Source: CAZAMT01 sp964486145
Lineage (GTDB): Bacteria; Bacteroidota; Bacteroidia; Bacteroidales; JAAAOM01
Length of the DNA stretch: 23,860 nucleotides
Assembly (NCBI GenBank): GCA_964486145.1
Contig: CAZAMT010000028.1
Location: 1-23,860, forward strand
Direction: 5' to 3'
Shown here: in pieces, positions 1 to 6,327 of the stretch
Position numbering within the stretch: position 1 is the first letter of the stretch
Layout: the number at the start of each line of letters is the position of its first letter
Translations under genes and position numbers: made by a program
Notes under the pieces: generated by a model
Told to the model about the DNA's origin: nothing
Database searches by the model: none
Seen by the model: only the letters and a program-made list of their open reading frames with translations

Positions 1-47
1 GCCTGCCGCTAGCGTTCATCCTGAGCCAGGATCAAACTCTTCGTTGT
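1..47 (-). rRNA. rrs: 16S ribosomal RNA, 5' end only
   Basis: Read on the minus strand this begins at about base 47 and contains GAAGAGTTTGATCCTGGCTC followed by AGGATGAACGCTAGCGGCAG, the universally conserved start of bacterial 16S rRNA (the site of primer 27F). Only the first ~47 nucleotides are inside the window; the gene runs off the left edge. The exact mature 5' end is set by analogy with E. coli numbering and may be off by a few bases. It is transcribed leftwards, away from the glycosyltransferase gene. Confidence 0.97.
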
Positions 48-275
48 AATTAAAAAGTTTAATGTCTCAAGGATTCACAACTCAAATTTAAATAGACTTT
101 TAGTGCTATTTAAGGTTTTCTCTCAAACCTTTCCATTTCTTCAATATGTTCAAAGAACTTTTGTCTTATTTCTTGTTATTACAAAACCTATAAAATCCAT
201 TAAGTCCTGTAACCTGTTTGTTCTAATAATCAAAAAACTTGTTCTGATTGTCTTCGTCTTTTTCTAAAGCGGGTG
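48..275 (-). other. rRNA operon leader (transcribed spacer)
   Basis: This is the stretch between the most proximal rRNA promoter (276-307) and the 16S 5' end. It has no credible ORF. It contains a boxA-like GTTCTTTGA at 150-158 and an 8-bp inverted repeat (88-95 with 106-113, loop of 10) that may form a processing or antitermination hairpin just upstream of 16S. The role is inferred from position; the repeat and the motif are seen directly. Confidence 0.6.
147..158 (-). promoter_or_regulatory. boxA-like antitermination motif in rRNA leader
   Basis: On the minus strand the leader reads GTTCTTTGAACA, followed by TATTG. It resembles the E. coli boxA core (TGCTCTTTAACA), which recruits NusB/S10 for rRNA antitermination. 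It lies about 100 bases upstream of 16S, where such elements are expected. Function is inferred from similarity and position. Confidence 0.5.
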
Positions 276-307
276 CAAAGTTAATCTTTACTTTTTTAAA
301 AAACAAA
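276..307 (-). promoter_or_regulatory. rRNA operon promoter P3 (proximal)
   Basis: The minus strand has TTTG (304-307), a 20-base spacer and TAACTTTG (276-283), an exact match to the Bacteroidota primary sigma factor consensus (TTTG, N19-21, TAnnTTTG). The -7 is followed by CACCCGCTTTAG, similar to the downstream sequence of P2. The predicted leader is about 220 bases. Confidence 0.75.
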
Positions 308-347
308 CTTTAATTTGATTTTTTTAAACTTTCTCTACATCTACCCG

Positions 348-356
348 TCGAAGAAC
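348..356 (-). promoter_or_regulatory. boxA-like GTTCTTCGA downstream of P2
   Basis: The minus strand carries GTTCTTCGA 24 bases downstream of the P2 -7 element, so near the 5' end of the predicted P2 transcript. It matches the leader motif at 150-158 in 8 of 9 bases and is identical to the one after P1. The role is inferred. Confidence 0.4.
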
Positions 357-379
357 GTTGCTTCCGTTTAAAGCGGCTG

Positions 380-410
380 CAAATGTAGTTGTTATTTTTT
401 AACCACCAAA
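380..410 (-). promoter_or_regulatory. rRNA operon promoter P2
   Basis: The minus strand has TTTG (407-410, in the context AGTTTTG), a 19-base spacer and TACATTTG (380-387), a full match to the Bacteroidota consensus. It is followed by CAGCCGCTTTAAACGGAAGC and then a boxA-like GTTCTTCGA. It is the middle of three tandem promoters pointing at 16S. Confidence 0.75.
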
Positions 411-521
411 ACTTTTTTTAATTATTTCTCTATAAAATTTATGGTGTAATCACTTTGGCTTTATCAATCAAATTCAAAGTTATAAAATTTATCAATAACC
501 CTCTTTACAATTTTCAAGAAT

Positions 522-530
522 TCGAAGAAC
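522..530 (-). promoter_or_regulatory. boxA-like GTTCTTCGA downstream of P1
   Basis: The minus strand has GTTCTTCGA 21 bases downstream of the P1 -7 element, followed by ATTCTTGAAAATTG. It is the same 9-mer as the one after P2, at nearly the same distance from the -7 box. This suggests that promoter and motif form one duplicated module. Confidence 0.4.
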
Positions 531-550
531 TTCTCCCCGTATTGGGCGTG

Positions 551-580
551 CAAATATATACCAGTTTATTAGAATTTCAA
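551..580 (-). promoter_or_regulatory. rRNA operon promoter P1 (distal)
   Basis: The minus strand has TTG (578-580), a 19-base spacer and TATATTTG (551-558), matching the Bacteroidota consensus apart from the first T of TTTG. It is followed by CACGCCCAATACGGGGAGAA. It is the most distal of three tandem promoters and would give a leader of roughly 500 bases. Confidence 0.65.
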
Positions 581-695
581 GGCTTTTTACAACTTTTTTA
601 ATCATAAAAATATACCTCTCTGAAAATCAGGCAACATATACTAGCTCTATTTTTTGAAAATAATAATCCAGGCCAAACAATTCATGAGAATGCCT

Positions 696-703
696 TATAT
701 TCG
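696..703 (+). promoter_or_regulatory. Possible -7 element for the glycosyltransferase operon
   Basis: TATATTCG lies about 43 bases upstream of the GTG start. It matches TAnnTTTG except for C in place of the third T. No convincing TTTG is present 19-21 bases upstream, so this is a weak call. The rest of 581-745 shows no ORF or repeat. Confidence 0.3.
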
Positions 704-745
704 TGTAAAATTAAAGGAACATAAATTAATACATACTCTTTTCAC

Positions 746-1483
746 GTGACAGATTCATTAGTTATTATACCTACTTACAACGAAAGCGAAAACATTGAGC
801 GAATGACACATACAATATTTACGCTACCTCATTCGTTTCATTTGCTCATTATCGATGATAATTCACCGGATGGAACCGCCGGGATAGTAAAAAACGCCCA
901 AAAAGAATATCCGGATCGACTATTCATTATTGAACGTGAAGGTAAGCTGGGTCTTGGGACCGCTTATATTGCCGGATTTAAATGGGCACTGGAGCACAAT
1001 TACCATTACATCTTTGAAATGGATTCTGACTTTTCACATAACCCAAATGATCTTATAGCCCTGCATAAAGCATGCTCAAAAATGGGGGCAGATATGTCCA
1101 TTGGATCCAGATATGTTTCAGGTGTTAATGTAGTTAACTGGCCAATCGGAAGGGTTCTTATGTCATATTTTGCATCCATGTATGTTCGAATTATCACGGG
1201 AATGGATATCAAAGACGCTACCGCGGGTTTTAAATGCTATACCAGAAAAGTGTTGGAAACCATTGATTTGGATAAAATAAAATTTAAAGGATATGCTTTC
1301 CAAATTGAAATGAAATTCATTGCCTGGAAATTGGGATTTCACATTATTGAAATTCCTATCATTTTTACGGATCGACAGGAAGGTTCAAGTAAAATGAGCG
1401 GTGGTATTTTTGGTGAAGCCCTTTGGGGCGTATTAAAAATGAAAATCCGTAGCTTATTTAAACCCTATAAAGCAAAGGTTTAG
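746..1483 (+). CDS. Polyprenol-phosphate mannosyltransferase-like GT2 glycosyltransferase
   Basis: This is a 245-residue cytoplasmic GT-A enzyme of the DPM1/Ppm1 type. The family moves a sugar, classically mannose from GDP-mannose, onto a polyprenyl phosphate to make the lipid-linked donor for periplasmic glycosylation. Visible motifs are the N-terminal VIIPTYNE (6-13), the DDNSPDGT nucleotide-binding segment (37-44), the metal-binding DSD (93-95), GSRY (120-123), AGFKCY (160-165) and the acceptor-loop segment FTDRQEGSSKMS (207-218). There is no C-terminal membrane anchor, as in the short bacterial forms. An in-frame TAA at 722 leaves GTG at 746 as the only sensible start. One base separates its stop from the dihydroorotase ATG, so the two are almost certainly co-transcribed. 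The family is secure; the exact sugar is not visible from sequence. Confidence 0.9.
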   Translation: MTDSLVIIPTYNESENIERMTHTIFTLPHSFHLLIIDDNSPDGTAGIVKNAQKEYPDRLFIIEREGKLGLGTAYIAGFKWALEHNYHYIFEMDSDFSHNPNDLIALHKACSKMGADMSIGSRYVSGVNVVNWPIGRVLMSYFASMYVRIITGMDIKDATAGFKCYTRKVLETIDLDKIKFKGYAFQIEMKFIAWKLGFHIIEIPIIFTDRQEGSSKMSGGIFGEALWGVLKMKIRSLFKPYKAKV

Positions 1484-1484
1484 T

Positions 1485-2834
1485 ATGAAACCAATCATCA
1501 TAAGTAACACATCAATAATCAACGAAGGCACTATTAAAAAAGGAAGTGTTATCATTGAAAACGGAATTATTGCCGATATCCTATATGAACGGGCTGTTGA
1601 TTCAACACAATATAAACAAATGCAATTTATCAACGGCGAAGGTTTGTACCTGATTCCGGGAGTCATTGACGACCAGGTTCATTTCCGGGAACCCGGATTA
1701 ACCCACAAGGCAGATATATTTTCTGAATCAAAAGCAGCAGCAGCGGGCGGTGTGACTTCATTCATGGAAATGCCAAATACCAATCCGCAAACAATCAATC
1801 AAATTGAATTAAACAACAAATATCAGTTAGGCGCTGAAAAATCCCTGGTTAATTATTCCTTTTATATAGGCGCTACCAATGATAACTTAGATGAGATATT
1901 AAAAACTGATCCCAAAAGGGTATGTGGAGTTAAAATATTTATGGGGGCATCTACAGGAAATATGCTCGTGGATAATTTGAATACTCTGGAAGCAATTTTT
2001 AAGGAGTCGCCGCTGCTTATTGCAACCCATTGTGAGGATGAAAATACTATTAAACAAAATCTGAAAAAAATAACACAAGAATTCGGTGACGAGATTCCTT
2101 TCAAATATCATCCTGTTATTCGGAGCCATGAAGCATGCTTGAAATCTTCAACACTCGCAGTGGAACTTGCTACAAAACACAACTCAAGACTACATATTTT
2201 ACATGTTTCAACCAAAGATGAATTAAACCTTTTTATTCATGATGCAAACCGAAATGAAAAGAAAATAACCGCTGAAGTTTGCATTCACCATTTGTTTTTT
2301 GATGACCGGGATTACGATAAACGTGGTGCATTCATCAAATGGAACCCCGCAGTTAAATCGGAGCAGGACAAAGACGCATTATTAAAAGGGTTAAAGCAAA
2401 ATTATATTGATGTTGTTGCAACTGATCATGCACCGCACACCTTACAAGAAAAAGCGAATCCGTATACTTCTTGTCCTTCCGGAGGCCCCATGGTGCAACA
2501 TTCTTTAACAACAATGCTGGAATTTTATCACAACGGTTTAATGACACTTGAACAAATTGTAGATAAAATGTGTCATGCGCCGGCAGATATATTCCAGATT
2601 GATCGCAGAGGTTACATTAGAATAGGATACCATGCTGACCTGGTGCTGCTCGATTTAAATTCACCATGGACTGTGAATAAGGAAAATATTTATTATAAGT
2701 GCCAGTGGTCACCATTGGAAGGCTATTCATTCCAATCAAAGGTGAGAACCACGTTGGTAAATGGTAAGGTGGTTTATGACCAAGGTGAAATAAATGATAA
2801 CATCAGAGGTAAACGACTTATTTTTAAAAGATAA
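1485..2834 (+). CDS. pyrC: Dihydroorotase
   Basis: This 449-residue amidohydrolase catalyses reversible cyclisation of carbamoyl aspartate to dihydroorotate, the third step of pyrimidine synthesis. The metal-site landmarks of the class I family are present: the strand-1 motif as DDQVHFREPG (62-71), the lysine that is normally carboxylated in GVKIFMG (Lys150), metal histidines in ATHCED (His182) and LHILH (His240), and the catalytic aspartate in ATDHAPH (Asp314). The usual first metal histidine of HxH is glutamine here (Gln64). I recall the same DDQVHFREPGLTHK segment in other Bacteroidota dihydroorotases, so this looks like a lineage trait rather than decay. The ATG start follows the glycosyltransferase stop by one base. 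Allantoinase or hydantoinase is less likely given the DDQVHFREPG and ATDHAPH context. Confidence 0.95.
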   Translation: MKPIIISNTSIINEGTIKKGSVIIENGIIADILYERAVDSTQYKQMQFINGEGLYLIPGVIDDQVHFREPGLTHKADIFSESKAAAAGGVTSFMEMPNTNPQTINQIELNNKYQLGAEKSLVNYSFYIGATNDNLDEILKTDPKRVCGVKIFMGASTGNMLVDNLNTLEAIFKESPLLIATHCEDENTIKQNLKKITQEFGDEIPFKYHPVIRSHEACLKSSTLAVELATKHNSRLHILHVSTKDELNLFIHDANRNEKKITAEVCIHHLFFDDRDYDKRGAFIKWNPAVKSEQDKDALLKGLKQNYIDVVATDHAPHTLQEKANPYTSCPSGGPMVQHSLTTMLEFYHNGLMTLEQIVDKMCHAPADIFQIDRRGYIRIGYHADLVLLDLNSPWTVNKENIYYKCQWSPLEGYSFQSKVRTTLVNGKVVYDQGEINDNIRGKRLIFKR

Positions 2835-2944
2835 TGAATGTATGTCCATGAAAACTTCGTGTACTGAACCTCAACAAAGGCCTTGATTAAAACCCTGATT
2901 GTTATTTGGTTTTTGAAGTAACAATTTCTTTGATGGATAGCTCA

Positions 2945-2952
2945 TATTTTTG
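2945..2952 (+). promoter_or_regulatory. -7 element for the lipoprotein gene
   Basis: TATTTTTG is an exact TAnnTTTG match 30 bases upstream of the ATG at 2983. No TTTG is present at the ideal spacing (the nearest are 12 and 29 bases away), so only the -7 half is supported. It overlaps a TTG at 2950 that could be mistaken for a start codon. Confidence 0.45.
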
Positions 2953-2982
2953 CATATCAGATACTTAACTAAATCTAATTCA

Positions 2983-3483
2983 ATGAAGTCAATTTATTTT
3001 TTAAAATTTTATGTGGTATATTTTGGAGTTATTATCATTGCATGGGGATGCAATAATGAAAAGCCTGGTTTATCATACCAAGATATACCAAAGGATAACC
3101 TCGTCGCAGACACCATCGTTTATGATGTTTTAATTTCGAACCCCAATCCGGAAGATACCTGGACGGAAAAATGTTTGGATAATCTGAATAAAACATTATT
3201 TGTTGAGCAGATTTTTCAAGGTATTTATAGTGGTGAACTTCAACCATACGATTATTATGAAGATAAGCCTATGAGACTTTCAAAAATTAAGCGTATGGAA
3301 AAAAACCAGGAATTGCAAAGAAATCACATTGGAAAAGTTCAGTTTACGGAGCGTTGGTATTACGACCCCGTAAACTTAAAAATGAAAAAAGAAGTTATTT
3401 CAATGGTACTTGGCGAACAATTGCTCAATAGCGAAGGTGAGGTGAGGGGTTACAAACCCATATTCAAGGTTCATTTAAAATAA
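2983..3483 (+). CDS. Small lipoprotein, possibly GldN/PorN-like
   Basis: This is a 166-residue predicted lipoprotein. From the ATG at 2983 it has a hydrophobic signal peptide ending in an AWGC lipobox (Cys23), so it should be anchored in the periplasm or outer membrane. A TTG at 2950 would extend it by 11 residues, but that TTG is the last three bases of a TAnnTTTG promoter element, so the ATG is preferred. The mature part has a helical segment with DTWTEKCLDNLNKTLFVEQI, then IYSGELQPYDYYEDKPM, then QFTERWYYDP and a C-terminal GYKPIFKVHL. The order (a partner-facing helix, a YDY segment and a W-Y-D strand) faintly recalls GldN/PorN of the type IX secretion machinery, but it is far shorter and I cannot confirm homology. 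No other secretion or gliding genes are nearby. Function unknown. Confidence 0.7.
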   Translation: MKSIYFLKFYVVYFGVIIIAWGCNNEKPGLSYQDIPKDNLVADTIVYDVLISNPNPEDTWTEKCLDNLNKTLFVEQIFQGIYSGELQPYDYYEDKPMRLSKIKRMEKNQELQRNHIGKVQFTERWYYDPVNLKMKKEVISMVLGEQLLNSEGEVRGYKPIFKVHLK

Positions 3484-3488
3484 CCAAA

Positions 3489-3519
3489 TTTCTTTCCTAC
3501 ACCAAAATTTATAATTTTG
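3489..3519 (+). promoter_or_regulatory. Promoter of the first aspartate kinase gene
   Basis: TTTC (3489-3492), a 19-base spacer and TAATTTTG (3512-3519) match the Bacteroidota consensus with one mismatch in the upstream box. The -7 lies 42 bases upstream of the ATG at 3562, leaving a short AT-rich leader. Confidence 0.55.
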
Positions 3520-3561
3520 CCGTCCGATTGATGAAATCTTAGATATTAAAATTTTAATTAA

Positions 3562-4947
3562 ATGCTTACAGTTGAAAAAATTGGTGGCACGTCAATGTCA
3601 CAGTTTCATGATGTTCTGAAAAACATTATTATTGGAAAAAGAGAGGGTGATAAACTTTATAACCGGGTATTTGTGGTGTCAGCTTATGGAGGCGTAACAA
3701 ACTGGTTATTGGAACATAAAAAGACAAAAGAACCGGGCATTTATAAAATATTCGTTGATAATCAGAACTATGAAGCTGCTATGAACGAACTTCTCGGTAA
3801 GCTTATCGGACTGAACCGGAGATTCAAAGATATTAAACTTGACCAGGGAAAGGCCGATGAATTTATAACAAACCGAATTAATCAGGCCAAAAGCTATCTT
3901 GACCACCTTGCCAGTGTATTAGCCACAGGATATGTAAGCAAACAAAACATTCTACTTGCTGCCCGTGAAATATTGTCATCCATTGGTGAAGCTCATTCTG
4001 CCTTTAATTCGGTGAACATATTATTAAATAATAACATAAATGCACGCTTCGTTGATTTATGCGGGTTCAACGATTCGTCTTTTTTAACCATTGATGAGCG
4101 CATTAAAAAAGAATTCCGGGATATTAAATTTGACAACGAGTTGGTTATCGCGACAGGTTACACCAAAGGTACAGAAGGCATCATGCGAGAGTTTGACCGC
4201 GGATACTCAGAAGTTACATTTAGTAAAATTGCTGTTGAAATCAACGCTGATGAAGCTGTTATCCACAAAGAATTCCATTTATCCTCAGCAGATCCGAACA
4301 TTGTTGGAATTGAAAAATCGGTGCCGGTTGGTTATACCAATTACAATGTTGCCGATCAACTGGCTGACATTGGAATGGAAGCCATTCATCCTAAAGCATC
4401 TAAACCCCTTGAAATCTCCGGTATAAATATTCGCATCAAAAACACCTTCGAACCCGATCATCCCGGAACATTGATTAGCAGGGATTATATTAGTGATGAC
4501 TCCAGGGTCGAAATCATTTCAGGAACAGACAAACTTGTTGCAATCGAAATACATGATCCATCCATGGTTGGAGAAGTTGGATTTGATTTAGGCATCATGC
4601 AAATTTTCGAAAGATATAATGTGAGTTATATCCTGAAATCAACAAACGCCAACAGCATAACTCAGGTAATTTGGGAAGATGAGAAAAACTCAAGCCTGTT
4701 AAATGATTTGAACAGCAAATATGAAGAAATAGTAGTGAAACCAGTCGCTCTCATTTGCGTGCTTGGTACCAACATTGCAAAACCGGGCACCCTTGCTATG
4801 GCTACAAAGGCACTGGCCGACAATCAAATAAATGTTGAGGCTGTCTCTCAGTCATTGCGACAGGTAAATATGCAATTTATTATACAACGAGCAGATTATA
4901 AAAAGGCCATTATCGCATTGAATGAAGCATTGTGCGTTCAGCGTTAA
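3562..4947 (+). CDS. Aspartate kinase, ectoine-type (Ask_Ect-like) lineage
   Basis: This 461-residue enzyme phosphorylates aspartate to beta-aspartyl phosphate, the entry step to lysine/diaminopimelate, threonine, methionine and, in some bacteria, ectoine. The N-terminal TVEKIGGTSMS (3-13) is the ATP-site motif in the variant form (KIGG rather than KFGG) that I associate with the Ask_Ect branch. The same holds for MREFDRGYSEVTFSKIAV (208-225) and HKEFHLSSADP (235-245). Two C-terminal ACT-type regulatory regions follow, around 325-385 and 395-460. No ectABC genes are in the window. It has its own promoter and is convergent with a second aspartate kinase 5 bases away. Aspartate kinase is secure; the lineage assignment is from recalled motifs. 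I leave the symbol blank because lysC, thrA or ask cannot be chosen from sequence alone. Confidence 0.92.
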   Translation: MLTVEKIGGTSMSQFHDVLKNIIIGKREGDKLYNRVFVVSAYGGVTNWLLEHKKTKEPGIYKIFVDNQNYEAAMNELLGKLIGLNRRFKDIKLDQGKADEFITNRINQAKSYLDHLASVLATGYVSKQNILLAAREILSSIGEAHSAFNSVNILLNNNINARFVDLCGFNDSSFLTIDERIKKEFRDIKFDNELVIATGYTKGTEGIMREFDRGYSEVTFSKIAVEINADEAVIHKEFHLSSADPNIVGIEKSVPVGYTNYNVADQLADIGMEAIHPKASKPLEISGINIRIKNTFEPDHPGTLISRDYISDDSRVEIISGTDKLVAIEIHDPSMVGEVGFDLGIMQIFERYNVSYILKSTNANSITQVIWEDEKNSSLLNDLNSKYEEIVVKPVALICVLGTNIAKPGTLAMATKALADNQINVEAVSQSLRQVNMQFIIQRADYKKAIIALNEALCVQR

Positions 4948-4952
4948 TTGAT

Positions 4953-6209
4953 TTATTGTTTTGCAACTAATAATTGAGTGTTTTCTTTTGATTTTTGTTC
5001 CAGAACTAACCTTTTGCCCACAAGCATTTGTTTTACGATATTTTCATTGTAGTGCCTGATGGTGATCAATTCCACTCCTGGTTCATCAATAACGACAAAG
5101 TTCTTTTCCAACGCGGATATGACTCCCGCAATTCGGGTCTCATCGTTGTTCACACAAATATCAAAACTGATGGCTGAATTTTGCATAATATTTATACGTA
5201 AACCATATTTTGCAAAGACACTAAAAATCTCGCGGAGGTGTGATTCAACAATAAATGAAAAATCTCTGGTTGATATATGAAGAAATATTTGATCCTTTTT
5301 AACAATAAAACAAGGTATTTTTTCACCTGTTTGTTCATTGCTAATAACAGTTCCAGGCAATGATGGATCCAAAAAAGATTTCACATACAGTTGAATTTTC
5401 TTTTGTTGCAAAGGTTGAATGGTTTTCGGGTGTATCACGCTCGTGCCAAAATAAGCCAGTTCAATTGCATCCAAATACGAAATCCGATCCAACTTGATTG
5501 TATTTGTAAAATATTTGGGATCAGCGTTTAAAACTCCTGGCACATCTTTCCAAACCGTCATTGATTGAGCACCAAGCATGTATGCTATAGCTGCAGCAGT
5601 AAAATCCGATCCTTCTCTACCCAGGGTGGTGATTGTATTATTCTTATCAGAGGCAATAAATCCCTGTGTTATAAATATTTTGTTTTTAGTAAAATCAACA
5701 GCCTCCTGAAACAATTTTACAGACAAATCCCAATCAACCGATGCTTCCCTGAAATTACTATCTGTCCGGAGCAATTTTCTTACATCAAGCCACTGGTTTC
5801 GTATGCCCTTAAAATTTAAAAAATGACTGACAATGGTTGTTGAAAAAATTTCTCCAAATGATACAATCTGATCATATTCGAAATTAAAATTAAGGGATGA
5901 CTCGGTATTCAATTTAGCCTCCAAAGCATTAAACTGGCCGGCTATTGATTTATACACATTTGTTTGTTGATCTGAAAATAATTCATGAACTACATTTAAA
6001 TGAAATTCTTTAACTCTTGCAAATGCATCCTGCCAGTCATTCCCGTCGAAATAATCCTTTGCCAGTTGTTCAAGGCTATTTGTTGTTTTGGCCATTGCGG
6101 AAATAACAATAACCATATTTGTTTTTTCAATTTTTCTTAAAATATATTCCAGGTTTCGCACAGCATCCGAATTTTTGACAGAAGCTCCACCGAATTTAAA
6201 TACTTGCAT
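4953..6209 (-). CDS. lysC: Aspartate kinase, monofunctional type
   Basis: This 418-residue second aspartate kinase belongs to a different branch from its neighbour. The ATP-site motif is KFGGASV (5-11), the usual Thr being Ala, a form I recall from Bacteroidota LysC proteins. The phosphate-binding TLGREGSDFTAA (195-206) and the VWKDVPGVLNADP segment (219-231) are intact. The region from about 305 to 390 is ACT-like, so end-product feedback is plausible. Its stop codon lies 5 bases from the stop of the plus-strand aspartate kinase, with no visible terminator between them, so the two transcripts probably overlap. The ATG at 6209 is the only good start, and the upstream region is shared with divergent mfd. 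Which amino acid inhibits it is not visible. Confidence 0.93.
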   Translation of the reverse strand: MQVFKFGGASVKNSDAVRNLEYILRKIEKTNMVIVISAMAKTTNSLEQLAKDYFDGNDWQDAFARVKEFHLNVVHELFSDQQTNVYKSIAGQFNALEAKLNTESSLNFNFEYDQIVSFGEIFSTTIVSHFLNFKGIRNQWLDVRKLLRTDSNFREASVDWDLSVKLFQEAVDFTKNKIFITQGFIASDKNNTITTLGREGSDFTAAAIAYMLGAQSMTVWKDVPGVLNADPKYFTNTIKLDRISYLDAIELAYFGTSVIHPKTIQPLQQKKIQLYVKSFLDPSLPGTVISNEQTGEKIPCFIVKKDQIFLHISTRDFSFIVESHLREIFSVFAKYGLRINIMQNSAISFDICVNNDETRIAGVISALEKNFVVIDEPGVELITIRHYNENIVKQMLVGKRLVLEQKSKENTQLLVAKQ

Positions 6210-6246
6210 ATTTCTTTTTTTGAGGATTGGATATATGTCCGGAATG

Positions 6247-6254
6247 CGAATTTA
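6247..6254 (-). promoter_or_regulatory. Possible -7 element for lysC
   Basis: The minus strand reads TAAATTCG, TAnnTTTG with C at the seventh position, 37 bases upstream of the lysC ATG. No clear TTTG at the right spacing. It belongs to a divergent control region shared with mfd. Confidence 0.35.
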
Positions 6255-6274
6255 AACTTTTTTAAGACCCTCTT

Positions 6275-6306
6275 TTTGCTAATATTAAAAAATTGTATGA
6301 GTTTTG
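6275..6306 (+). promoter_or_regulatory. Probable mfd promoter
   Basis: TTTG (6275-6278), a 20-base spacer and GAGTTTTG (6299-6306) fit the consensus except for GA in place of TA. The TTTG is followed by CACC, as in the rRNA promoters. The element covers a TTG at 6304 that would otherwise be read as the mfd start. Confidence 0.45.
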
Positions 6307-6327
6307 CACCTTTCAAAAATCCTGACA

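Noticed and set aside
475..482. A fourth TAnnTTTG box (TAACTTTG, minus strand) between rRNA promoters P1 and P2
   Set aside because: No TTG or TTTG lies 19-21 bases upstream, and it lacks the CC-rich start region and boxA-like motif found after P1 and P2.
2835..2949. A terminator after dihydroorotase
   Set aside because: The only palindrome (AAGGCCTT) is too short and is not followed by a T run.
4091..4426. A 111-codon ORF inside the first aspartate kinase gene, in another plus-strand frame
   Set aside because: It lies wholly within a well-supported enzyme, its product has no recognisable features, and it has no promoter.
4948..4952. A terminator between the convergent aspartate kinases
   Set aside because: Only five bases separate the stops, and no hairpin with a T run is visible in the flanking coding sequence.
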